Assembly: GCA_045106735.1 (NCBI GenBank)
Contig: JBGCEZ010000023.1
Location: 62,001-126,000, forward strand
Direction: 5' to 3'
Source: JBGCEZ01 sp045106735
GTDB lineage: Bacteria > Planctomycetota > Phycisphaerae > Phycisphaerales > SM1A02
Length of the DNA stretch: 64,000 nucleotides
The first letter of the stretch is position 1. Each line of letters opens with the position of its first letter. Below are positions 8,129 through 16,131 of the stretch, in pieces. The notes under the pieces were generated by a model. It had not been told where the DNA came from and ran no database searches. It saw only the letters and a program-made list of their open reading frames with translations. Made by a program: the position numbers and the translations under genes.

Positions 8129-9282
8129 CTGGCCCGGGCCACGATCTCCGACAGACTGCCCGGCGACTCGGTGGCCGCATCGCGCACGCCGGCGACCACC
8201 GCGCTCGGCAGTCCCCATGAACCCAAGAGCGCGGCGCCGATCTCCGGCACCGACGCACCAAGAACGCGGCGCTCGGCCTCAATCTGCGCTTGCCACTGCT
8301 CGTCCGGCTCGGCGGCGGCCCGGGCCTGAAGCACCGCGGTCGTCCGCCGGCGCCACAGATCTGGCTGCGCCCGGGCGAGCAGCAGCCCACCCACATTCAG
8401 CAGCATCGCCGCCAGCCCCACGGCCTTCACGCGCGACTCGGGGAGCCCGCGCTCACCGGCGACCCGTTCGGCCCAGTGCCGGCGGGCCCGCGCCCGCGAC
8501 GCCTCCTGCGCGACATCGAAGGCCTCGTTCATCTCCGGCGACCCGCCGTCCACAAAGTGCGGCGCGTCGGACATGGCGGCCAGGGTTTGCTGGCCGAGCA
8601 GGCCCGCGGCGACCCCGGGCACGCGAATCGCCGAATCCCCGGGCCGCAGCGAATGCGACTCAGCGCCGAAGGCGGCGGTTGGCGCGGGCACCGGACGTCC
8701 GGCATCGGCTGGCCCCTCGCCGCCGAAGAACCCCGCGTGGACGAGCTTGAGCGCCTTGGACGCCAGGCTCGGATCGCGTTCCAACGCCATGGCGGCATCG
8801 GCGATCGACGCCGGCTCGGCCCCCACCGCCGTCTGCAGTCGTTCCAACTCCGATGTGTCGGCCACCAAGGAAGCGGTGCCCGCGACCATCGCCCGAAGGT
8901 GCGGATCCGCGAGCCGATCGAGCGCATCGCAGGCCAACTCCACCGATCCGTGGATGCGTTCCGGCGAACACGGCTTGGCCAGCATTCGATGCACCAGCCC
9001 TTCGATCCGGGCCATTTGTTCCGGCGGCGCATTGCCGGTGAGCATGATGCGCACCAGTCCAGGCTGCAAGGCAAACGCCCGCCGCAGCAACTGCCCGCCG
9101 TCCATGCCTGGCATCATGAAGTCGGTCACCAGCGCGTCGTACGGCTCGCGTTCGAGCAGCGTGAGTGCTTCTTGACCCGACGCAACAAACGTGACCGACC
9201 ATTCGGCCGCCACGCCCCGCAGCACGCGGCGGAGCGCACGCAGGACGTTGGGCTCATCGTCGACGAAGATCACTCGCTTCAT
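8050..9282 (-). CDS. Response regulator with HDOD output domain
   Basis: Residues 1-115 form a REC domain with the acidic pair D8/D9, phosphoacceptor D54 (LVTDFMMPGMDGG), T82 (MLTGNA) and K103 (AKPCSPE). The rest reads as an HDOD domain, a catalytically silent relative of HD phosphohydrolases (helix ADAAMALERDPSLASKALKL, about 155-175). A ~30-residue Gly/Pro-rich insertion and an Ala/Glu-rich tail are atypical. Its ATG overlaps the stop of the HD-GYP gene as ATGA, so translation is coupled. Third gene of the kinase operon; it may relay the kinase signal through protein interaction rather than DNA binding. The 3' end overlaps the Lon-family gene tail-to-tail. Confidence 0.85.
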   Translation of the reverse strand: MKRVIFVDDEPNVLRALRRVLRGVAAEWSVTFVASGQEALTLLEREPYDALVTDFMMPGMDGGQLLRRAFALQPGLVRIMLTGNAPPEQMARIEGLVHRMLAKPCSPERIHGSVELACDALDRLADPHLRAMVAGTASLVADTSELERLQTAVGAEPASIADAAMALERDPSLASKALKLVHAGFFGGEGPADAGRPVPAPTAAFGAESHSLRPGDSAIRVPGVAAGLLGQQTLAAMSDAPHFVDGGSPEMNEAFDVAQEASRARARRHWAERVAGERGLPESRVKAVGLAAMLLNVGGLLLARAQPDLWRRRTTAVLQARAAAEPDEQWQAQIEAERRVLGASVPEIGAALLGSWGLPSAVVAGVRDAATESPGSLSEIVARASQAIDAEAAGVGEAEAGPDAAQSRSA

Positions 9283-10448
9283 GCTGCCTCCCGGCCGGTC
9301 TTCCGCGACACATCGTGTTCGTCTTCATCCGCCGACGCCGTCCCGTCGGGCAGATCCTGCCGGGCACTTTCGGCATCGGGGACGACGTCGAGAAATGCCT
9401 CCAACACCATCGGGTCGAAGTGTCGACCTCGCTCAAGTCGCATCAGTTGCACGGCGTCTTCCATCGTCATCGCGGTCTTGTACGGCCGCTCACTGGTCAA
9501 GGCATCGAACACATCGGCGACCGCGGTGATGCGGCCGACCAGCGGAATCTCATCGCCCACCAATCGATCCGGGTATCCGGTGCCATCCCATCGTTCATGG
9601 TGGGTCAAAGCGATCATGCCCGCCGTTTCAAGCATCGGGTTCGGTGGAGCCTCAGGATCTGCCCCGGACAGCATGGCGAATACGCTACGCATTCGCGACT
9701 CCATCGCCCCTTCCCCGGTCAGCATCTGGTGCCCGATTCGGCAATGCGATCGCATCGTCGCCCATTCATCTGCCGACAGCTCACCCTGCTTCAGCAGGAT
9801 GCGGTCGGGAATCGCGACCTTGCCGATGTCATGAAGCGGCGCACCCAGAAGGATGTCGGACTGCTCCGACTCCGAAAGCCCGATTGCCTCAGCAATCAAG
9901 CCGGCGTAGGTGCCGACGCGAATCACATGGTTGCCGGTGGTCTCGTCGCGATACTCCGCCACCATCGCCAGGCGGAAGATGATTTCCAGGCGCGATCGTT
10001 CGAGTTCCTTTGTCCGGGCGCGGACCGCGTTCTCCAGGGCGAGTTCCCGATCCCGCAACTTCTCGTTCGCGTCGCGGCCACGCAGGGCATTGGACAATCG
10101 CGCGGTCAGATCTTCCGGATCGATCGGCTTGTTCAGCAGATCGGTGGCCCCAAGATCCAGGGCTTGACGCTTGAGGCTCGTTTCCGACGAACCGGTCAAG
10201 ACGATCACCGGGACTTCGACGCCGTCGACCGGCCGACCCGCGACTTCGCGAAGCAAGTCGAATCCATCGCGTCCTGGCATGGCGTAGTCGGTGATCACCG
10301 CGTGCACGGTCTCGGTGTTCAAGACGGCCAGCGCGGCATCAACGGACTCCGCATAGCTGAAGCGCCACTCGTTTCGGTAGCGGCGCAGCATGCGCCGCAA
10401 TCCGTCAAAGACGCCCGGCTCATCGTCCACAAAGAGGATGTGCTTCAC
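9279..10448 (-). CDS. Response regulator with HD-GYP phosphodiesterase domain
   Basis: The REC domain (residues 1-125; D54 in VITDYAMPGRDG, T85, K107) is followed by a coiled linker (NEKLRDRELALENAVR) and an HD-GYP domain, the family that hydrolyses cyclic-di-GMP. The HD pair is H206-D207 (APLHDIGKVAI), a histidine pair occurs in ALTHHERWDGTGYP, and the GYP triplet is residues 291-293. All expected metal-site residues are visible, so it is probably active. The start is GTG, overlapping the kinase stop as GTGA, and the 3' end overlaps the HDOD regulator as ATGA. With the kinase it would link an envelope signal to c-di-GMP-controlled behaviour. Confidence 0.93.
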   Translation of the reverse strand: MKHILFVDDEPGVFDGLRRMLRRYRNEWRFSYAESVDAALAVLNTETVHAVITDYAMPGRDGFDLLREVAGRPVDGVEVPVIVLTGSSETSLKRQALDLGATDLLNKPIDPEDLTARLSNALRGRDANEKLRDRELALENAVRARTKELERSRLEIIFRLAMVAEYRDETTGNHVIRVGTYAGLIAEAIGLSESEQSDILLGAPLHDIGKVAIPDRILLKQGELSADEWATMRSHCRIGHQMLTGEGAMESRMRSVFAMLSGADPEAPPNPMLETAGMIALTHHERWDGTGYPDRLVGDEIPLVGRITAVADVFDALTSERPYKTAMTMEDAVQLMRLERGRHFDPMVLEAFLDVVPDAESARQDLPDGTASADEDEHDVSRKTGREAA

Positions 10449-13204
10449 GCCGCCACCTCCCGGCGGGTGGGCGAGACGCGCGGGATCACGGCACGGAAGA
10501 TCGACCCACGACCGGTGGCCGACTGCACGTCGACCCGGCCGTGGTACTTGTCGACGATGATCGCGTGCACGAGGGCCAGGCCCTGCCCGGTCCCCTTGCC
10601 AACATCCTTGGTGGTGAAGAAGGGATCGAAGATCCGCAGACGCAGCGACTCATCCATCCCAATACCGTCATCGCGAACGAGAATCTCGATCTCGTCGCCC
10701 AAGCTCCGAGTGGCCACGCCGATGTAGCCGCGGCGGGCCCCGGAGCTGCCGCCGTCTTGGGGGCCGTCTTGGATACCGTCCTGGGTGCCGTCGGCACCGC
10801 CGGCGCTGATGCCATCCATGGCATCCGGCGACACGGCGGGCATCCCGTCGAGCGCATCGGTGGCCGATGGATCGAGGGAACCTGCTGGATCGAAGTGTCC
10901 CGAACCGGCGGAACCAGGGTCCTGGGAGAGCGAAACGGTATCCGCGTCCATGCGCGCCTTGATGGCGTGGGCCGCATTGACCACCAGGTTGAGGATGACC
11001 TGCCCGAGCTCGCCCGGAACGCAATCCGCCTCGGCCGTTTCGGGGTCGAGTTGCAGGTGCAGATCCGCGACGTACTTCCACTCGTTGCGGCACACCCGGC
11101 ACGAACTCTCGACCACGCGGTTGATATCGGTCGACCGGAGGTGCCGCTCGCCCGGGTGACTGAACTCCTTCATGGAGTGCACGATGCCGGCGATTCGTTC
11201 CATGCCTTCCAGGGCCTGATCGAGGGCTGCCGGCACTTCCTCCCGGAGAAACGGCAGGTCGCCCGAGTCGATGGCCTGGCGCAGGCTGTCTCGTTCCGAT
11301 GTCTCGGACGTGGGTTCACCAGTCGGGGAATCGCCTTCGGATTCGCTCGACGCCTGGGGGCAACTTCCGTCCGGCGCCGTGTTCGACGTGATCGACGTGA
11401 GCGCCGTGTTCGCCGTGTTCGACGTGTTCGACGTGTTCGACGAATCCAGTGTGTCCGACGTGTCCGAAGAGTCCGACGAATCCGCCGTGTCCGCCGTGTC
11501 CGACACACTCGACGAGTCGTTCGCGTCGGGCAACGCCGGCCCACCGGTCGCGATGCGGGTGGCGATCGCCAACACCGGATCGATCGCGTCGATGGCCTCG
11601 CGGGCGAACCGCAGATTGTCGGACACGAACTGGGCTGGCGTGTTGATCTCGTGCGCGACGCCAGCGGCGAGTTGGCCGATCGATTCGAGTCGTCGGGACC
11701 GCTCGAGTTGCTCGGTGAGCTGGGCGCGATCGGTGACATCGTGCACCACGAGCAAGGCGCAGGCCGTTCCCGGCCCATCGCTCGTCAACCGACTGGCCGT
11801 GACCGCCAGCATGCGTTCGCTGCCGTCCTGGGCTCGGGCCGGCATGTTCTCGCACGACCAGTCGCGCCCCTCAGAGCGAACTTCCTGCAACCCGACCTGG
11901 ATCAGATCGAGGTCCCAATCAGCGGCGAGTTCCTGGAGCGTCTCCACGTTCGAATTGGAGCCACCGGTCCGGCTTCGGCCGGCGAGTCCAAGATCGCCCG
12001 AGCGGTGCACGATCCGCTGGTTTTCGTCCAGCGACACGACCAGACCGGGAATCGCGCTGAAAACACGGCGCATCTCGGTCTCGGCCCGCATCAGCTTGTC
12101 GGTGGTTTCCTTGAGCTCGCTCAGATCCACCTGCATCGTCATGTACCGGCGTCCGAAGTTCGGATCGTCGACCGCCTCGAACTCCAGCCGCGTCCAGAGC
12201 CAGCCGTCGGCCGAGCGCAGCGGGACTTCCATGCGGCAGCCGATGCCGGCGGCCATGGACGACTTCATGGAGTCGATCGCGGTTCCGGGAATGCCGGCGG
12301 TATTGAACATGGCCCAGGCGTGGTTCTGTCTGGCCGTCGGGAGGTCGATGCCGGTGATGCGCTCCCAGCCTTCGTTGACCCACACCACGCGGCCTTCGGT
12401 ATCCATGATCGTGACGGCGGCGGCGGTTCGGCTCGCCACCATGCCGAGCAGTCGAGCGTGGTGCGTTGCTTCGGTCAGCTCACGCTCACGGCGACGCAGC
12501 CCGCGAGCCACGATCACCCAAGAGGCCAGTGAAACGACGAACGAACCGATTCCGGTCAGAAGGCTGATCGACGCGCGGCCGCGGCTGGTGCGTTCTTGGT
12601 GTTCGAGCTTCTGCCGAATGCCCCCGGCCGCGTCGCTGAGGCGGCCAATCATGGATCCACGGGCGATGCGGCGACTGGCGCCGTCGAGGATCTCCAGCGC
12701 TTCGTCGGGTTGACCGAGGGCGGCCAACTTCAGGGCAGTGCTTTCAAGATCTGCAAGTTCATCCACCGGCGGACCAGAATTGCGGGCTCCGATCCGGTTG
12801 GCCAACGATTCCAATGTCGTCATGGCCCGTTGCATGTCGGCCGTCGCGTTGGCGTATGCCGCCGATCGTTCGGAGTCGCGCATCTGCACGAGTCGGCGCA
12901 GCGCGGTATCCCGGTCGCGGTCCGCCCCGATAAAGCGCTCGCTTTCTTCGAGCAAGACCCGGTGGGCCGAGACGACTTCGCCATGTTGCTCGACCGCGAA
13001 CCAGGCGACGATGCACCCGCCCACCGTGAGCCCGGCAGCGGCGACCGCGGCCACGAGGACCGCTCCCAGTCCACCGGTATGTCGCTTGGTCGTTGCCACG
13101 AGAGACGCTCCCCAAACCCACGGCCCATTCGAAGCGGAACGGCAGCGGGTTCTGTCGCCCGACATCGGGCCGTCGGCGGGCGGGTGTTGGCCGAACCGGA
13201 GCAT
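10445..13204 (-). CDS. PAS-domain sensor histidine kinase with expanded DHp linker
   Basis: Membrane histidine kinase, first gene of the operon. TM1 (~47-71) and TM2 (~210-235) flank a helical extracytoplasmic sensor. Two PAS-like domains follow (GRVVWVNEGWERITGI; LVVSLDENQRIVHRSG). The DHp domain has H518 in GVAHEINTPAQFV, and its second helix (GMERIAGIVHSMKEFSH) comes more than 140 residues later because a Ser/Thr/Asp/Asn repeat linker separates the two helices. The ATPase domain has an N box (NLVVNAAHAI), DDGIGMDE and GTGQGLALVHA, with another insertion (about 55 residues, DGTQDGIQDGPQDGG) between N box and G1. Start uncertain: ATG 13204, ATG 13165, or GTG 13096, which has GGGGAG 8 nt upstream. 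Partners are the two coupled REC proteins downstream. Confidence 0.9.
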   Translation of the reverse strand: MLRFGQHPPADGPMSGDRTRCRSASNGPWVWGASLVATTKRHTGGLGAVLVAAVAAAGLTVGGCIVAWFAVEQHGEVVSAHRVLLEESERFIGADRDRDTALRRLVQMRDSERSAAYANATADMQRAMTTLESLANRIGARNSGPPVDELADLESTALKLAALGQPDEALEILDGASRRIARGSMIGRLSDAAGGIRQKLEHQERTSRGRASISLLTGIGSFVVSLASWVIVARGLRRRERELTEATHHARLLGMVASRTAAAVTIMDTEGRVVWVNEGWERITGIDLPTARQNHAWAMFNTAGIPGTAIDSMKSSMAAGIGCRMEVPLRSADGWLWTRLEFEAVDDPNFGRRYMTMQVDLSELKETTDKLMRAETEMRRVFSAIPGLVVSLDENQRIVHRSGDLGLAGRSRTGGSNSNVETLQELAADWDLDLIQVGLQEVRSEGRDWSCENMPARAQDGSERMLAVTASRLTSDGPGTACALLVVHDVTDRAQLTEQLERSRRLESIGQLAAGVAHEINTPAQFVSDNLRFAREAIDAIDPVLAIATRIATGGPALPDANDSSSVSDTADTADSSDSSDTSDTLDSSNTSNTSNTANTALTSITSNTAPDGSCPQASSESEGDSPTGEPTSETSERDSLRQAIDSGDLPFLREEVPAALDQALEGMERIAGIVHSMKEFSHPGERHLRSTDINRVVESSCRVCRNEWKYVADLHLQLDPETAEADCVPGELGQVILNLVVNAAHAIKARMDADTVSLSQDPGSAGSGHFDPAGSLDPSATDALDGMPAVSPDAMDGISAGGADGTQDGIQDGPQDGGSSGARRGYIGVATRSLGDEIEILVRDDGIGMDESLRLRIFDPFFTTKDVGKGTGQGLALVHAIIVDKYHGRVDVQSATGRGSIFRAVIPRVSPTRREVAA
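11379..11513 (-). repeat. 9-bp in-frame repeat array in the kinase DHp linker
   Basis: Variants of gtgttcgac / gtgtccgac on the + strand repeat every 9 bp, with 18- and 27-bp higher-order copies. They encode Asn/Asp-Thr-Ser triplets on the minus strand. The array keeps frame and lies exactly between the two helices of the dimerisation/phosphotransfer domain. Confidence 0.85.
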
Positions 13205-13329
13205 TCGGCCTCCACCCCCGCGTCATCCGGCGGGTTCAGGGGACGCGGATCCCCCAGATCGTCCACATCGTTCGCGGCGACGTCCGATACGATTGATCCC
13301 GGCACGCCGCCCCCGCCGGAGACTTCGCC

Positions 13330-13935
13330 ATGGGCCATCCGATCCGCCCGTCCTTCCGTCGCCATCTCGCCACGGCCACCGCCGTGTGGGCCTGCGTCGG
13401 CCTCATCGCATCCCCCGCGCTCGCCGGCCACGCCGGCCCTCGGCCAATCGGACCGGACGCTGTGGCGCTGCCGGCGGAGGTGGAGGTGGAGGCGGTCGTC
13501 GCGCCAAGTGCATCGCCCGTCGCCGTACCCGTCGCATCGACGGTCGCATCGCCAGTCGTATCACCAGTCGCATCGCCAGCCGCGTCACCAGTCGCATCAC
13601 CAGTCGCATCGCCAGCCGCGTCACCAGTCGTGTCACCAGTCGTGTCACCAGTCGCATCGCCAGCCGCCGTCGGCACCGGTCTCATGGCCACCGACGTCAT
13701 GGTGGTCATGAACGGCCTGATCGCGAGCGGGACCGCGCCGGAGCGGGCGGCCGAGCAGGTCGTGGCCCTGACGGCCGAGGACCTGGCCTTGCTGGCCTCG
13801 CATCCCGCGATGCTGCAACCGGCCGGGGCGATGGATGCACAGACGACCAACCTGCTGCTGGGCCTCGCCGTCCTGGGCGGGATCATCGCCCTCGCCGCCG
13901 CCAGCAGTGGTGGCGGTTCGATCATGTTGAATTGA
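13330..13935 (+). CDS. Small membrane protein with PVAS repeats, PA2779-like
   Basis: The N-terminal signal peptide (TAVWACVGLIASPALAG) is followed by a 40-residue proline-spaced repeat made of PVAS, PAAS and PVVS units. A conserved-looking helical region comes next (ERAAEQVVALTAEDLALLA, then HPAMLQPAGA) and a C-terminal TM helix (TTNLLLGLAVLGGIIALAA). Signal peptide, short helical domain counting through 'Ala-Leu-Thr/Ser-x-Glu/Asp', and terminal TM is the layout of the PA2779/DUF6627 family, whose genes usually sit next to a PA2778-type cysteine peptidase, as here. Function unknown even in the family. The repeat is far longer than I would expect. It is divergent from the kinase operon, with 125 bp between if the kinase starts at 13204. 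Confidence 0.7.
   Translation: MGHPIRPSFRRHLATATAVWACVGLIASPALAGHAGPRPIGPDAVALPAEVEVEAVVAPSASPVAVPVASTVASPVVSPVASPAASPVASPVASPAASPVVSPVVSPVASPAAVGTGLMATDVMVVMNGLIASGTAPERAAEQVVALTAEDLALLASHPAMLQPAGAMDAQTTNLLLGLAVLGGIIALAAASSGGGSIMLN
13530..13667 (+). repeat. 12-bp in-frame repeat encoding PVAS units
   Basis: About eleven units of ccagtcgcatcg and variants (ccagccgcgtca, ccagtcgtgtca), nested in longer copies of 24-36 bp. The period stays a multiple of 3, so the frame is kept. It would form an extended periplasmic stalk. Confidence 0.9.
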
Positions 13936-14751
13936 GTGGCGGTGGTCGTCCCCAAGACAACCGGTCGGCATCCGTCGTCGATGCTGTCGAATCCGCCCGC
14001 TCGGTTTGCGAGGCCCGCGCGGTCCGCTCGGTTTCCTCGGTCCGCGCGGTCCATTCTGCCAGCGTCAGCGGCGAAGGCCGTGCTCATGGCCTTGCTGGTG
14101 GCCGCCGGCTTGCTGAACGGCGGATGCCTTCGGGGCCCCCTTGGGTCGACGACGGCGGAAGCAAGGCTGACCCGCGGCGGGACCTGGACGATCGTGCCCG
14201 ACGTCGCGATTCCCGAACCGCCCGGTCCGGCGGGCTGCGGCGCGCAGGCCCTGGCCGCGGTGCTCGTCGGCGGCGTCCGGCCACTTGATCGCCCGCGGGT
14301 GGCCAGCGACCTCGCCGCCGAACTTCCCTGGCACAACCACGGCGCCACGCCGGTCGATCTGTTGCTCGAAGCGCGGCGGCGCGGGGCGACCGCCCGCATC
14401 GCCGCTGGCACGTGGGACGAATTGCGCGAAGCCGTCAGCCGCGGCGAGCCGCCATTGGTCATGCTCGACGCCGGACTGGAAGTCCGCACCCTCTCCGCCA
14501 CGGTGCCGCTTCCGGCCGTGATGCACTGGGCGGTCGTGACCGGCATGCGCGACGATGGCGAGCGCGTGGCCATCGGCGCCCCCAATGGACGCCACCACAC
14601 CGTCAAGCGCTCGTGGTTCGAATCTCGGTGGGACGCCTCGGATCGTTGCGTGATCCACATCACGCCGGCCGGGCATGCCTCCGGGCAAGAGCCCGCGCCC
14701 GAAGCCTCACCCGCGTCCGCGGAGTCGGCGCTGCAACCGGCCCATCCGTGA
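13936..14751 (+). CDS. C39/papain-like cysteine peptidase, PA2778-like
   Basis: Probable envelope cysteine peptidase fold. The catalytic Cys would be C101 in GPAGCGAQALAAVL, the His H197 in VMHWAVVTGM, and N217 of GAPNGRHH occupies the third position; order and spacing match C39-like domains. The N-terminus is odd: a GTG directly abuts the previous stop, and an Arg-rich repeat (ARFARPARSARFPRSARS) precedes a hydrophobic segment ending in LLNGGC (C64), which could be a lax lipobox. Alternative starts are ATG 13981 and ATG 14086; the last gives a conventional signal. It is coupled to the PA2779-like gene upstream. The last 45 bp overlap the convergent gene at 14707. Substrate unknown; in PA2778-type proteins a C-terminal TPR often follows, and it is absent here. 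Confidence 0.75.
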   Translation: MAVVVPKTTGRHPSSMLSNPPARFARPARSARFPRSARSILPASAAKAVLMALLVAAGLLNGGCLRGPLGSTTAEARLTRGGTWTIVPDVAIPEPPGPAGCGAQALAAVLVGGVRPLDRPRVASDLAAELPWHNHGATPVDLLLEARRRGATARIAAGTWDELREAVSRGEPPLVMLDAGLEVRTLSATVPLPAVMHWAVVTGMRDDGERVAIGAPNGRHHTVKRSWFESRWDASDRCVIHITPAGHASGQEPAPEASPASAESALQPAHP

Positions 14752-16131
14752 GCGCAGTTCGTACATGCCGTCGAGGGCGAGGATCCAGCGCCGCATCCGA
14801 CGCTCAAAGATCGCCAGCCCCGGCGTGCCGCGCTGTTCGGCCATCGCCGCGTGGCTGGTCTGGCGCGAACGCTCTCGCAGCCGCTGCACGATGCCGAAAA
14901 CGCGGCCCACGGACTTGATATTGGCCGACACGCGTTTCGTCGGATGCCACTTCCCGGCCGCCTTTGCCGCCCCGAGCCGGTAGGAAAGGCCGCCGCGCCG
15001 CTGCCGCAATCCCCCCGCCTGGGCCGCAATCACCTGTTCGGGCGTCAACGCTTCCAGGTCCACCGCCCCGCCTTCCACGCCGCCGGCCAGAACCGCGCGA
15101 ATCGCCGGATGCCGCACGACGACCATGCTCGTGCCGCGGTGATCGTCCGTGTACGGCGGGATCCACGCATCGCCCACCGCCACGTCGGCCGTTTCGGCCA
15201 TCACGTCATCGCACCAGTTGCACGCCCCGAGCATGAAGAGGTTGTAGCCCCACCGCCCGCCAAACACCTCGCGCATGCGAATCTGCGACGTCGTGCCGTC
15301 GATGGTCGTGGCTTCAAAGGCGTAGTCGCTGGCCGCGCGGCCGGCGAGCTTGTGCCGAAAGTCCACGGTGGCCAGCTTCGTTTCATCAGCGCCCGTCGCA
15401 CGAGTGAGGTACTCGGCGTAGCGCTTGCTCTTGAGGTGGCCGCAGAACAGGCCAATGGTGAACGCGACCATGTCCTTGACTTCGGGGTCGACCCGGGCCA
15501 ATCGGTGCAGGCCCTTGATGAAACATGGCAGGCCAATGAACGCAATCTTCAGGCCGCTGCCCCGCAGTTCCTGAATCACCGCGTCGGCGGAAATCGGGTA
15601 GTAGCGCGAGCCGCGGCAGTCGAGCAGTTCTTCTGGCGTGCGCACCAGGCGGTATCCGAACACCGTGTCGGGCGCGGTCTCCGGCGTCGGGCCGACGCAG
15701 GCGATGGCATCGACCGCCCCGGAGCGGAGCAACTCGCTGGCGATCCAGGTGATGATCCCGCCGGACGAACTCCCGAGCCGCTGACCTTCGTCGCGCACGG
15801 TGCCGGCCCACAGATCCAGCCGGTAGCCGATCTCCGGCGAGTGGCCGACGCCCTCAGTGTCGCCGAATCGCTCGGCCCCGATCGCATCTTCGTTCGGCGG
15901 GCCGTCGGTGAACGGACAGACATCCAGGCCAATGTTCGGATCGATCGGCGCATCGACGGACGAACCGCCCACCGCCCGTCCCTCGAGCGAAAGCTGCGTC
16001 CGCCGCGCCTCGTACGTGCCGTGGGGCGTTTCGTACATCTCCAGGTGCTCGGGCGCGGCGGCCACGCACATGCCGCATCCGACGCAGCAGTCGTGGCCGA
16101 CGATCTCTTCGATGATCCGCAGCTCAGCCAC
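14707..16131 (-). CDS. Coenzyme F420 hydrogenase/dehydrogenase beta-subunit-like protein
   Basis: The N-terminal ferredoxin-like cluster motif has C16, C19 and C22 (CCVGCGMCVAAAP) plus C72 (LDVCPFT). The FrhB-type flavin/F420 domain follows, with SSGGIITWIASELL, FIGLPCFIKGLHRL, GLFCGHLKS and a second cysteine group in LGACNWCDD before DVAVGDAW. Members of this family often occur next to polysaccharide pyruvyl transferases in exopolysaccharide loci, as here, where they are thought to work on a reduced or ketal sugar rather than in methanogenesis. The GTG start overlaps the transferase stop by 8 nt (GTGGCTGA). The ~70 C-terminal residues are basic and not part of the family core. The exact reaction is unknown. 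Confidence 0.88.
   Translation of the reverse strand: MAELRIIEEIVGHDCCVGCGMCVAAAPEHLEMYETPHGTYEARRTQLSLEGRAVGGSSVDAPIDPNIGLDVCPFTDGPPNEDAIGAERFGDTEGVGHSPEIGYRLDLWAGTVRDEGQRLGSSSGGIITWIASELLRSGAVDAIACVGPTPETAPDTVFGYRLVRTPEELLDCRGSRYYPISADAVIQELRGSGLKIAFIGLPCFIKGLHRLARVDPEVKDMVAFTIGLFCGHLKSKRYAEYLTRATGADETKLATVDFRHKLAGRAASDYAFEATTIDGTTSQIRMREVFGGRWGYNLFMLGACNWCDDVMAETADVAVGDAWIPPYTDDHRGTSMVVVRHPAIRAVLAGGVEGGAVDLEALTPEQVIAAQAGGLRQRRGGLSYRLGAAKAAGKWHPTKRVSANIKSVGRVFGIVQRLRERSRQTSHAAMAEQRGTPGLAIFERRMRRWILALDGMYELRSRMGRLQRRLRGRG

Noticed and set aside
14707..16131. Methanogenic or F420-dependent hydrogenase locus
   Set aside because: Only the beta-subunit-like protein is present, without alpha or gamma hydrogenase subunits; the neighbouring pyruvyl transferase fits a polysaccharide role.
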